A stretch of 43,147 nt of DNA from a bacterium (GTDB lineage: Archaea; Thermoproteota; Bathyarchaeia; 40CM-2-53-6). Position numbers and translations under genes: made by a program. This document shows positions 25,055 to 32,571 of this stretch, piece by piece. The stretch spans positions 1-43,147 of the forward strand of contig JAJPJY010000069.1 of assembly GCA_021323995.1 (NCBI GenBank), written 5' to 3'. How positions within the stretch are numbered: the first letter of the stretch is position 1; every line of letters begins with the position of its first letter. Under the pieces are notes generated by a model, which saw only the letters and a list, made by a program, of their open reading frames with translations, was not told the DNA's origin and ran no database searches.

Positions 25055-25390
25055 TTGACTCCAAGTCAAAGGTTCGCGGCAATTGTCGACAAGTTTCGAG
25101 GCAAAGCCGGCGTGACGCTCCCGTCCGACGAACCAAGTAAAAAGAGAAAGTTTGGGTCATCAGGATTGAGGATCAAAGGCAAGGTGTTTGCAATGATGTC
25201 GTCGAATGGCGAGTTCGTGGTCAAACTTTCTCGAGAGCGAGTTGATAGGATGGTCGCTTCCGGCGAGGCTGCGCGTTTCGATCCCCGTCGGAACGGTCAC
25301 GTGATGAAGGAATGGGCGGTCATCGCTCCAACATCCAAGACCAAGTGGTTGGAGGTTGCAAGAGAAGCGAAGAATTTCATCGGAAAGTGA
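25055..25390 (+). CDS. TfoX/YjbR-like small protein
   Basis: A 111-residue protein with the pattern of TfoX N-terminal/YjbR-type domains: MTPSQRFAAIVDKF, a Gly-Val-Thr turn, KFGSSGLRIKGKVFAMM, VVKLSRERVDRMVASGEAARFDP, HVMKEWAVI and a final W-x-x-x-A-R-E-A-K-N-F-I-G. The TTG start is chosen because the conserved sequence begins exactly there. Its stop overlaps a possible GTG start of the next gene. Role in the cell unknown. Confidence 0.75.
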   Translation: MTPSQRFAAIVDKFRGKAGVTLPSDEPSKKRKFGSSGLRIKGKVFAMMSSNGEFVVKLSRERVDRMVASGEAARFDPRRNGHVMKEWAVIAPTSKTKWLEVAREAKNFIGK

Positions 25391-25395
25391 AAGCG

Positions 25396-25791
25396 ATGGA
25401 GGACAAGAATTTTCTGACGGAGAACAAGTTGATGAATCTCGCAACCGCCGGAAACAGTGATCCCCATGTAGTGCCCGTGGCGTTCATGTTCGACGAAGGA
25501 CGCCTTTACATCTCCACCGCGGAGAAATCTCGAAAAGTGAACAACATTAGGGCAAACAGTCGTGTGGCGTTCGCTGTTGAAGACTCGACGCGACTCAAGG
25601 CGATTGTGGGGAAAGGGACTGCGAGAATACTTCCCTCGCATGGTATCCACGATGATCTGATGAAGAAGCTAGTAATCCACCTCGTGGGTAGCCTAGACCA
25701 CCCTTACGCTAAACTCATGATGGGGCCGAACAGGGTAATAATCGAAGTAACTCCAACGGCATTAAAGAAATGGGAAAGTCCCCCAACCTGA
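25396..25791 (+). CDS. pyridoxamine 5'-phosphate oxidase-family flavin-binding protein
   Basis: A 131-residue split-barrel protein: NLATAGNSDPHVVPVAFMFDEGRLYI, then KSRKVNNIRANSRVAFAVE and G-K-G-T-A-R-I, which are the FMN or F420-binding strands of the PPOX-like family. It is likely an FMN- or F420-dependent oxidoreductase of unknown substrate. ATG 25396 is used; GTG 25387 overlaps the previous stop and is also possible. The stop touches the start of the first 178-bp repeat. Confidence 0.8.
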   Translation: MEDKNFLTENKLMNLATAGNSDPHVVPVAFMFDEGRLYISTAEKSRKVNNIRANSRVAFAVEDSTRLKAIVGKGTARILPSHGIHDDLMKKLVIHLVGSLDHPYAKLMMGPNRVIIEVTPTALKKWESPPT

Positions 25792-25968
25792 GGTTTCCCC
25801 CTGAGCTTCCTCGCCTTGGACAGGGAGCCGTGAAAATGACGCCGTTATTCGATGAATTGTTTGGAGGTGACTCATACGATAAACGACTGGAGCGGAATCC
25901 AAGAACCAGAATCTAAGCATTCATTCGGATCGTTTCCTCACAAAATCGCCGCGCTCGTGCTATTGCTG
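25791..25968. repeat. direct repeat copy 1 (178 bp)
   Basis: Aligns without gaps to 28454-28631; my hand count is 17 mismatches, about 90% identity. It carries the last codons of a small membrane protein (LALDREP), a short spacer and the first part of the SPFH gene. The copies are 2,663 bp apart and flank the RHS gene and its neighbour. Confidence 0.9.
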
Positions 25969-26049
25969 GAACGAAAAGCGGTCCTAAAAATCTACGAGAT
26001 AGCAAAGTGCGGCATCCTAGCTCTGAGTCTGGACGATGCAGGACCCTAA
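25852..26049 (+). pseudogene. truncated copy of the SPFH/band 7 gene start
   Basis: The first ~38 codons match the N-terminus of the intact SPFH protein at 28524 (EVTHTINDWSG, QEPESKHSFGSFPHKIAALV), then the similarity stops and about 27 unrelated codons follow. The last bases, CAGGACCCTAAA, equal the end of the intact gene, so this looks like an internally deleted copy rather than a chance frame. Most of the membrane-anchored SPFH domain is lost, so it is unlikely to act as one. Confidence 0.75.
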
Positions 26050-26054
26050 ATTCG

Positions 26055-26549
26055 TTAGTGCTGATGTTCTTGTTTGTCGATTTCTCCAGCAACGCTTCCA
26101 AGCTCAGCGGTCACACTTGATTCAGTTTTAGCTGGCACCATGGGGTGCCCCTTGGGACAAACCCAACCCTTACTAGTCTTGGAGAACCAGTTCTTCTTGC
26201 CACACTCAGGACAATAACGCCAACGCATTTGAGTCGATACGACAATCCCGCCTTTGAGACCGATGCCGATGAACAATCCCAGGAAGCCCCACGCAAATAT
26301 GAGTGCGTCTGGATATTTGTCCGAGAGTCCTACTGCAGTTCCACCTGCGATCATGAAGACCAATCCGCCTATCCTGCCACCGCCTTTTAGTTTCGTATTC
26401 ATGATTAGAAACCAGGCAACAAAAAAGAAGAAAGTGAAACCTGCCCAGAAGAACGGACTGTAGAACCAACCGGCGGGTGTCTCCAGCGCGTAGCCCAAGA
26501 TGACCAGTGCCAGCACAGCGAAGATGCCAGGAACGGCCAAGAGTCTCAT
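26055..26549 (-). CDS. four-TM membrane protein with cytoplasmic zinc ribbon
   Basis: A 164-residue protein with membrane segments at about residues 3-22, 30-50, 60-80 and 85-105, followed by a zinc ribbon (YCPECGKKNWFSK then WVCPKGH) and a His-rich end. The frame opens at TTG 26558, but ATG 26549 is more natural. It lies 30 bases after the RHS gene on the same strand and inside the repeat-bounded segment. That position fits an immunity protein for a membrane-acting toxin, an inference. Confidence 0.65.
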   Translation of the reverse strand: MRLLAVPGIFAVLALVILGYALETPAGWFYSPFFWAGFTFFFFVAWFLIMNTKLKGGGRIGGLVFMIAGGTAVGLSDKYPDALIFAWGFLGLFIGIGLKGGIVVSTQMRWRYCPECGKKNWFSKTSKGWVCPKGHPMVPAKTESSVTAELGSVAGEIDKQEHQH

Positions 26550-26579
26550 TTGGACCAAGCTAGGTTTACACCGCTAGAA

Positions 26580-27902
26580 TCATAGACCTAGCAAAGAGAC
26601 GAATTCAGCTAGGCCACTCACGGCTGAAGACGAGAGGTCTTCAAGAACACCATTTCTCCCGTATTGACTGGTTATCTGGGTAGCGGCGTCTCCAAACGAG
26701 GAAGGATTTTGTACAGTGTCGCCACCCGATGCGAAACCAGATCCCCCAGCAATTATTACATCCAACGTGGTTGACCTATTGTCCTTTCCTTCTGCCGTAT
26801 CCGTCAAATAAGCGGTTGCCGCAGATGCTCCGCCAGCTATCGTACGCGACAAAAGGGTCGCTGCTTCTCCTCCCCCGAGAACCGACCCTGTCGCGCCTGC
26901 TTCAGGTCCTACGAGTCCGCCTGCAGCTCCCAAAGCAGCTCCCGATAGGAAGCTCGCTCCGAAACCTTCGGCAGAGCATCCCTCCGTGCTGTGGCTGCAA
27001 CCGAGGAGATAGAAGTCTCCTGAAAATCCTCCTCCTGCAACTCCCCCGATGAGCACTGGTGCCACGAAAGCATCTCCCGCTCCTGCCGTAGCGACACCTA
27101 CGACCACTAGGACTATTACAGAGATGACTATTGTTCGGAATTTGGCGTCGGTGTTCCATTTGTAGATGAGACCTTGCAGGTGGAGTGGGTCGCTTGATGC
27201 GCCGCCGATTTCTTCGTAGATGTTATGGTATCTGCAGTAGTCAATGATGCACGTTCCAAGGCCACTACCTGTCGCGGACAGTCCGGAGGGGTCTGCAAGG
27301 TCAGCGGGTGAGTCTAGAACGTAGATGTACCTGTTTAGAGTTTCAGGACTAGACAATTGGCCGGGCTTCGAGTCGGGACTGATGAACCGGCCAATCGACG
27401 GGTCGTACCATCGCTGGTAGTAGTAGTACAGGCCTATGCTTGGGCTGTATGGTTTGCCTGTGAACTTGTAGGTCTGGGTTCCCGTGGAGCTATTGTCGTG
27501 CCCGTAGGGTCGATAGTTGTCTGAGAATATTATCGACCCGTTCGCCGATGATACTAGTCTGGTATTCCCGATAGCATCGGGATGATAGTAGATGATTGTT
27601 GGATTGTTCGAGCCTGCGTTGTTCACCATGGCTATACGGAGTCCGTCTGCGTAAACATAGTCGTTGTCTGGACCGAAGGTTCCAGTCTCGCCAAGAGTCT
27701 CGGTTCCCAGATATCCATAGAAGACGTAGTATGCCGTGTCTTTCGACTCGACTCTCCGGCCCATACCTTCAAACAGCCTCCTGTTTGTCGCATAAACGCT
27801 ACGGCATGGAAATGAAATTATCCGGCCTCTTATCGAAGGGCTTGACAAGCCGAAGAGGTAGGTCTCCGTATCCTGCCGCTGCACCATGGATGTTCCATCC
27901 AC
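26580..27902 (-). CDS. RHS-core protein, N-terminally truncated, with Gly-rich hydrophobic C-terminal domain
   Basis: The 440-residue product begins inside an RHS/YD-repeat region (FEGMGRRVESK, YVYADGLRIAMV), continues with the RHS-associated core (YYHPDAIGNTRLV, then YKFTGKPYSPSIGLYYY and RFISPD, ending ADPSG) and then a variable C-terminal part of about 230 residues with hydrophobic, glycine-rich helices (about residues 255-345). Full RHS proteins exceed 1,000 residues, so the filament and export parts are missing. The C-terminal part resembles the toxin position of polymorphic toxins. Start GTG; RHS genes are uncommon in archaea. Confidence 0.8.
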   Translation of the reverse strand: MDGTSMVQRQDTETYLFGLSSPSIRGRIISFPCRSVYATNRRLFEGMGRRVESKDTAYYVFYGYLGTETLGETGTFGPDNDYVYADGLRIAMVNNAGSNNPTIIYYHPDAIGNTRLVSSANGSIIFSDNYRPYGHDNSSTGTQTYKFTGKPYSPSIGLYYYYQRWYDPSIGRFISPDSKPGQLSSPETLNRYIYVLDSPADLADPSGLSATGSGLGTCIIDYCRYHNIYEEIGGASSDPLHLQGLIYKWNTDAKFRTIVISVIVLVVVGVATAGAGDAFVAPVLIGGVAGGGFSGDFYLLGCSHSTEGCSAEGFGASFLSGAALGAAGGLVGPEAGATGSVLGGGEAATLLSRTIAGGASAATAYLTDTAEGKDNRSTTLDVIIAGGSGFASGGDTVQNPSSFGDAATQITSQYGRNGVLEDLSSSAVSGLAEFVSLLGL

Positions 27903-28178
27903 TGCAAGTACGGTTGTCCAAACCTTTCTTTTAAGAGTAAAGAATGAGATCGCTTCTCTTCAGGTCGGCATGATATCTTGAGAGCCTGTCTCCCACGTCG
28001 TCGAAACTTGAAGGTCACCATTTCTCAATGATTCAATTGTTAATAGTCAATTCCCATCTTCCACGTCAAATCCCGCTCTACAAGATAGTGTAGTCGAAGG
28101 CTTTCACTCAGAGTTTCCTGACGGTCTATTGTACATAGTATATGCGGATATTGGCCTAGGGTGCTTAGTATATAGTGG

Positions 28179-28496
28179 GTGGAGGTTGGGTGTACGAAAC
28201 TTCTCCCAGACGAGGAGCGTCCGTTTCTCTCGACAGAGCATCCAGAAGACACCGTACCGACCATGCTAGTGATACCGGTCGTCCTCTGTCTAATCTGCGG
28301 ACTGTTCACAGGGGCCTTCACTATCGCGCTGCTCTTTAGACGGATCGCGATTGCGCTAGCCGTAACCGGACCCCTAGTATTTTCAGCGATCTGGATCGGG
28401 TGGGACTGGAAGGCTTTCCGGAACAAGCACCTCGCGCTCGGCGCGTTTGCTGTAGGTTTCACTCTGACTTTCCTCGCCTTGGACAGGGAGCCGTGA
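28179..28496 (+). CDS. small three-TM membrane protein
   Basis: A 105-residue frame from GTG, or 77 residues from ATG 28263, with hydrophobic segments near residues 29-50, 54-72 and 83-100. The later ATG suits a TATA-like run at 28166-28174 better. Its end (LALDREP) lies in the duplicated 178-bp block, so the same 3' end is found before the truncated SPFH copy. It precedes the SPFH gene by 27 bases and may be co-transcribed. Confidence 0.6.
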   Translation: MEVGCTKLLPDEERPFLSTEHPEDTVPTMLVIPVVLCLICGLFTGAFTIALLFRRIAIALAVTGPLVFSAIWIGWDWKAFRNKHLALGAFAVGFTLTFLALDREP

Positions 28497-28631
28497 AAAT
28501 GACGTCGTTATTCAGAAAATTGTTTGGAGGTGACACATACGATAAACAACTGGAGCGGAGTACAAGAACCAGAATCTAAGCACTCATTCGGATCGTTTCC
28601 ACACAAAATCGCCGCGCTCGTCCTACTGCTG
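28454..28631. repeat. direct repeat copy 2 (178 bp)
   Basis: Partner of 25791-25968, same orientation, no gaps in the alignment. Here the block is in its native context: the end of the three-TM gene, spacer and start of the intact SPFH gene. Confidence 0.9.
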
Positions 28632-29519
28632 ATCATCGCACTGACTTCGCTAGGCGTGATTGGATCAGACCTCTACACGGTCGGAGTCTCACAAGTCGGA
28701 ATACTAGTGAACCCCTACAATGGAGACTTTAGCGGACCAGTGGCGGGACCAACTCTCGCATGGAAAAGCGTCCCATGGATCAATGTGGTCATTGTTTCGA
28801 CCTCGGTTCAGACCATACAGATGGTCGGTCCCGGCAACAACATCAACGTGTTGACCAAAGACAATCTCAATGTCTCGCTAGACGTTACGGTGCGCTACGA
28901 AGTAATGGCGACCAACGTCATTGCGCTCTACAAACGCTATCCCGCGCTATCGTGGGAAGGCGATGCGCTCGTACCCTTGATCAGGTCTAGCGTTAGAGAC
29001 GTTGTCGCAAACTATACTGCTGACGAGCTTCAAGCGGTGAGAGCGCAGATACAGGCGGGCGTAGAAGTCAGGTTGACAACAAGTCTCGCGACTGAACCAT
29101 CGCTCGCGAATGACATTCAGCTAATCGAGATCAACGTTAGGGACATTGTGCTACCGAACAGTTTCCTCGCCGCTATCCAGGCCAAGCTCAACGCTCAACA
29201 ACAACTGCTCCAAGCACAGTTCCAAGCCCAACAATTGATCGTGACAGCTCTCGGCCAGCGCAATGCTACAATCATAGCGGCTCAGGCCTTGGCGAACGCG
29301 ACACTGATCCAGGCAGCAGCCAACGCGCAGTCCATCAGTAGCATCATCTCACAAGTCGAGGCTCAGACAAGAACAACCTGGAATTCGACCCAGGTCGCCG
29401 ATTTCACCAACATGTACACTGAGCTGCAACTACTGAGTAAGCTGACCGGCCAGAACCTGTACATCTTCGTTGGCAGCCCTAATGGCTCACTGATTATTCC
29501 CACCAAGTCAGGACCCTAA
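28524..29519 (+). CDS. SPFH/band 7 (prohibitin-like) membrane protein
   Basis: A 331-residue protein with a polar N-terminus, one membrane segment (about residues 28-48), and a prohibitin-like SPFH domain: TVGVSQVGILVNPYNGDF, TLAWKSVPWINVVIVST, NVSLDVTVRYEV, IRSSVRDVVANYTADEL and LIEINVRDIVLP. An Ala/Gln-rich coiled coil (about residues 215-285) follows, where oligomers form. Such proteins build membrane rings that organise proteases or domains. TTG 28524 is used; in the duplicated part the changes are mostly silent in this frame, which supports it. Confidence 0.82.
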   Translation: MEVTHTINNWSGVQEPESKHSFGSFPHKIAALVLLLIIALTSLGVIGSDLYTVGVSQVGILVNPYNGDFSGPVAGPTLAWKSVPWINVVIVSTSVQTIQMVGPGNNINVLTKDNLNVSLDVTVRYEVMATNVIALYKRYPALSWEGDALVPLIRSSVRDVVANYTADELQAVRAQIQAGVEVRLTTSLATEPSLANDIQLIEINVRDIVLPNSFLAAIQAKLNAQQQLLQAQFQAQQLIVTALGQRNATIIAAQALANATLIQAAANAQSISSIISQVEAQTRTTWNSTQVADFTNMYTELQLLSKLTGQNLYIFVGSPNGSLIIPTKSGP

Positions 29520-29569
29520 ACCTAATTTGCCTAGGTCTGAATTTCCCAACTTTTTCATAAAGGACCTAC

Positions 29570-29794
29570 TTAGCTACCATACCGTCGAGAAACCTCGATT
29601 CGAAGCACCATCATCAACTCTTGTACTTTTGAAGGAACTGGATCCTTCCGGTCCCAGTGATCATACACTTCGAGAACTTCTCTAACAAATCCCGGTGCAA
29701 GTTCAACGTATTCATTCGTCTCCGGGACGTGTAGTGGATTGTGCGTATTGATTCTGTGGTGCCTCGTTCGAAGACCCAATTGTTTCTGACTCAA
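29570..29794 (-). CDS. possible small hypothetical protein
   Basis: A 74-residue frame with TTG start; the second half (VELAPGFVREVLEVYDHWDR and onward) has the composition of a helical protein. No family recognised, and another frame overlaps its start, so it could be a gene remnant. Confidence 0.3.
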   Translation of the reverse strand: MSQKQLGLRTRHHRINTHNPLHVPETNEYVELAPGFVREVLEVYDHWDRKDPVPSKVQELMMVLRIEVSRRYGS

Positions 29795-30097
29795 GAGAAT
29801 TAAGAAGACTCTTAGCCAATAGAGGGGTGCAAACCTGATTTCGGTCGAACATGATCCGTCGCTTTGAAAGGAGGCTCAAGTCGAGCAGAGCCATATCGTA
29901 GTCGAATCTTTTCACAAAGTGGAACAAACAAAAAAAAAACGCAGTCTTCAGAGGGTTTTTGCGGACAGTATCGCTTTTGTAATGACGGAGTATGAGTTTC
30001 TCAACTAGTTTCTAGAAGAGAGAGCGGAGAAGGCGAATGCTGAACGAAGCCAACTATATCTATTCGCAAAATCAGCCCTTGAAGCTGACTGTATGAA

Positions 30098-30229
30098 TTG
30101 ACGAGTCTCAACACGGTCATCTTGATCGTTGGAGTTACCATAGTCATAATTGCCGTGGTGATTACTGTTCGTGTCTTGACTGGGCGAGGCTGGAGCAATC
30201 TATCCAAGAAACCTGAAAAGGAATCTTAA
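30098..30229 (+). CDS. possible 43-residue single-TM peptide
   Basis: From TTG 30098 the frame encodes a short polar start, one strongly hydrophobic helix (about residues 7-25, Ile/Val-rich) and a basic, polar tail (KKPEKES). An ATG six bases upstream is followed at once by a stop in its own frame, so TTG is the only choice. Typical of tiny archaeal membrane proteins, but unproven. Confidence 0.35.
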   Translation: MTSLNTVILIVGVTIVIIAVVITVRVLTGRGWSNLSKKPEKES

Positions 30230-30309
30230 ACAGAACAAGTGCCGAACGTATTCACTAGAAATTTATGCTCCGAGAATTAGACGAAGCCTTAGGACCCGCA
30301 GCTATTCCG

Positions 30310-30711
30310 CTACTTGCTGGGTGAGGGCGTGTTCTTGCCGAAGAAGTTCTTTGGACCCGGTCTAGTAAGATAGACTGGGATGACTATTCCGGCGATGGTT
30401 CTGATGATGCCGCCGATGAATCCGATGTTGCCGCCGTAGAGGATCTCAGCTATCCCGAGCCCTATCGATATGATGTAGATTACGATGCCCGCCATCCACG
30501 CCCATTTTGCTCCAGTGTAGAATCCTGCGCCCAAGGTGAGGCCAAAAATTCCAAATATGACCACTATGATCGCCAGGACTATGGGTCCGGAGGCATTGCC
30601 TGCAAGAACTGAGGCTCCTCCAAAGAGCGAGAGCAAGCCGCCGGCGGCAGCAACTATTGCAATTATCGTGACACCGAGAGGCCTTTTGGGCTTCGGCCCA
30701 ACTGACGCCAT
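30310..30711 (-). CDS. four-TM membrane protein
   Basis: A 133-residue protein starting with a basic KPKRPLGVTIIAI stretch and four hydrophobic segments (about residues 13-35, 43-63, 69-88, 97-117), ending in a polar tail. The RPLGVTI-type start is common to several small archaeal and bacterial membrane families related in layout to DUF2127. No transport or enzyme motif. It lies downstream of another small membrane gene on the same strand. Confidence 0.7.
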   Translation of the reverse strand: MASVGPKPKRPLGVTIIAIVAAAGGLLSLFGGASVLAGNASGPIVLAIIVVIFGIFGLTLGAGFYTGAKWAWMAGIVIYIISIGLGIAEILYGGNIGFIGGIIRTIAGIVIPVYLTRPGPKNFFGKNTPSPSK

Positions 30712-30742
30712 GATTGTTGATTGAGAGGTCGAAAGATAAGAC

Positions 30743-31021
30743 TTAGCTTGATTCGATGGATGGCTTCGTCTGTTTGGAATTTCTTGAGAGTACTAAGAGT
30801 CCAGCTCCGTATCCGATTGCTAGCGTCTCAAGGACTTCAAGAGCATTGACGACGGGTCCAATGTAGATACTGGTCCCGGGAAAAGTATGATCACATGGTG
30901 GTGAGCCGTAAGGAAGAGCGGGGCAAGATCCGAAGTCTTCGTTCGCGAAAGCAACGGCCAGAAAGAATGATCCTGCTCCTATAGCAACTAGTGTCAACCC
31001 GACTGCCTTGACCCAGTTCAA
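30743..31021 (-). CDS. two-TM protein with cysteine pair in extracellular loop
   Basis: A 92-residue protein: one helix at about residues 6-26, a loop with two cysteines (SCPALPYGSPPC), a second helix at about 60-80 and a polar tail. The layout is the same as the protein at 37761-38066, which has SCTIIIPGQPYTC in the same loop, so the two may be paralogues. Function unknown. Divergent from the gene at 31196. Confidence 0.65.
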   Translation of the reverse strand: MNWVKAVGLTLVAIGAGSFFLAVAFANEDFGSCPALPYGSPPCDHTFPGTSIYIGPVVNALEVLETLAIGYGAGLLVLSRNSKQTKPSIESS

Positions 31022-31141
31022 ACGACTCTACGCCTAGTTGGGTCCTAGGTGATTCGAAGAGGATTCTGTAACCATCCTATATTTCTCCGCGCCATTTCTT
31101 CAAAGGCCCTGCGAGGGATTGAGGATTATCTTCATCATGGC

Positions 31142-31150
31142 TTTTATATC
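31142..31150 (+). promoter_or_regulatory. TATA box for the 31196 gene
   Basis: TTTTATATC lies 46-54 bases before ATG 31196, the usual archaeal distance for a transcript with a short leader. It is the best TATA match I see in this intergenic region. Confidence 0.5.
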
Positions 31151-31195
31151 CAAAACTAGGCGTTAGAGAGCAGACCCTTTCAGAGTTGATTTGAC

Positions 31196-31675
31196 ATGCA
31201 GCTATCAGGCTATTCGGCTTCAAAAGGGCTGAAGGCTGGGCTAGTCGGCGGACTTGTCGGAGGAGTCGTACTGGGCATATTCGCACTTGTGGGCTCAATG
31301 GCTCTGGGACAAGAAGTTCCCTACGTTACAATAGCCAGGAACATGGGTTTCGGCGACTTTGCCGTTGCAGGAGGCTGGATTCTCCACTTCATCGTGAGTC
31401 TGGTTGCTGGCGGAGTGTTCGTGGCCGTGACGGGTGTGGTCAAGCGCCTCACTCTCACAACAGCCCGGAAGAGCCTCTGGGTCGGCGCATTGGCAGGAGT
31501 GGCTGTGTGGATTGTTGTCGACGTCCCAGTGACAGGCCTTTGGGCTATTGCAGATCTCACAAATCCGAACTTTGCCGTAGGTACGTTCATCCTGCACATC
31601 GTATACGGCATAGTAACTGCACTGGTTGCAGTCGTAATCCTCCGACGCAATGTCTCAACCCTGACCAAAGCATAA
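31196..31675 (+). CDS. four-TM membrane protein
   Basis: A 159-residue protein with four predicted membrane segments (about residues 12-34, 55-78, 94-116, 127-147), the first rich in glycine. One conserved-looking polar face contains Arg48, Asn49 and Asp54. No recognised family. It stands behind a clear TATA box and is followed by another membrane gene on the same strand 38 bases later. Confidence 0.7.
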   Translation: MQLSGYSASKGLKAGLVGGLVGGVVLGIFALVGSMALGQEVPYVTIARNMGFGDFAVAGGWILHFIVSLVAGGVFVAVTGVVKRLTLTTARKSLWVGALAGVAVWIVVDVPVTGLWAIADLTNPNFAVGTFILHIVYGIVTALVAVVILRRNVSTLTKA

Positions 31676-31713
31676 CAGCAATTATTTGCGACCGCTAGGA
31701 CCTGACAGCCGTA

Positions 31714-32103
31714 ATGGAACTACCTGTTCAGCCAGCCTCGCAAGGGTCCCATGGGAGAAACTATGAGCGAGCTCCCTGGTGCTACCTACTCTGGGGCGTC
31801 CCCGTTGTGCTCGCAATAGGGGCCAACGAAGCCCACGACTTCTCCGGACTATCCATAACCGCAACAGGAGCCCTCTGGGTCACGGCCGTCGCATGGGCCG
31901 GAATAGGCTGCTTGATAAACGGACGAACCTGCGGCAGGGTCCACTGCAGAATAGACGGAATCCTATTTCCAGCACTAGCCATCATCGGCGCGCTCAACTT
32001 GCTGATGGTAATCTCGTTCGGCTGGAACCTGTTCTGGCTCGCCTTCATAGTGATCTTGGTCGCGAGCTTCATTCCAGAATGGACATGGAAAAAATACTCC
32101 TGA
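31714..32103 (+). CDS. four-TM protein with conserved GRTCGRVHC motif
   Basis: A 129-residue protein with hydrophobic segments (about residues 23-38, 47-66, 83-100 and 103-122) and a short loop CLINGRTCGRVHC after the second. Two or three cysteines plus a histidine beside the membrane suggest metal binding or a redox centre, which is inference. The W-rich beginning and end are typical of small membrane proteins. No family name is assigned. Confidence 0.65.
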   Translation: MELPVQPASQGSHGRNYERAPWCYLLWGVPVVLAIGANEAHDFSGLSITATGALWVTAVAWAGIGCLINGRTCGRVHCRIDGILFPALAIIGALNLLMVISFGWNLFWLAFIVILVASFIPEWTWKKYS

Positions 32104-32571
32104 ACCATCCTTACCGCCGTGAAGCCCTATTTATCCAAATAAAACCGTAACGTGCTACCACATCTTGAGAAAGACCACAAGGAACAGTCGGGTACTTCGA
32201 ACCCATCGCCATGATCCTCGACCTTCTCGCACCTTCTCCGAAGCTGGCTGCGTAGGGAGGGCCATCAATGGCGTTATGAAGAGTTCGTTCGCCATTAAGG
32301 CCAGTGAGTTGATCTAGAAGACTGGAATGAGACAGGGATTTCTAACACCTTACGTTAGCGTTTCTGTGCAAAGACGGCATTTCATGCTCACTCCACTAAT
32401 GTCTTTGGAGAAGCAGTTATTACTCTAGTGGCAGTGATCCTCGACAGAGTCATGCATCTGGTCGTCCTGATCGAACTGGAGAGAGTAGCGGATTGTTTCT
32501 GTGCAAAAACGACAGGCCCGACACTCAAGCTGAAACTTTAAGCTGAATTCATCAGTATTCTGAACCTAGCG
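32104..32571. other. intergenic, about 470 bp without a gene
   Basis: No supported coding frame. TTTCTGTGCAAA occurs at 32361 and 32496 with similar flanks (AGACGGCA versus AACGACAG), an imperfect repeat of about 19 bases. A run CTTTAAGC near 32534 could be the TATA box for the HEPN-fusion gene. Confidence 0.4.

Larger units (their letters stand above)
29520..30309. other. weakly coding intergenic stretch
   Basis: Besides the small frames listed separately, overlapping minus-strand frames at 29570-29794 and 29712-29927 might be remnants of one gene in two frames, but neither is recognised. Ten A residues at 29930-29939 would read as a T tract on the minus strand and could end a leftward transcript. 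Confidence 0.35.

Noticed and set aside
25035-25090. tRNA-Trp-like D-arm and a perfect anticodon arm (TTTGA, CTCCAAG, TCAAA)
   Set aside because: No T-arm or acceptor stem follows, and the same bases encode the conserved MTPSQRFAA start of the TfoX/YjbR-like protein. Coincidence with coding sequence.
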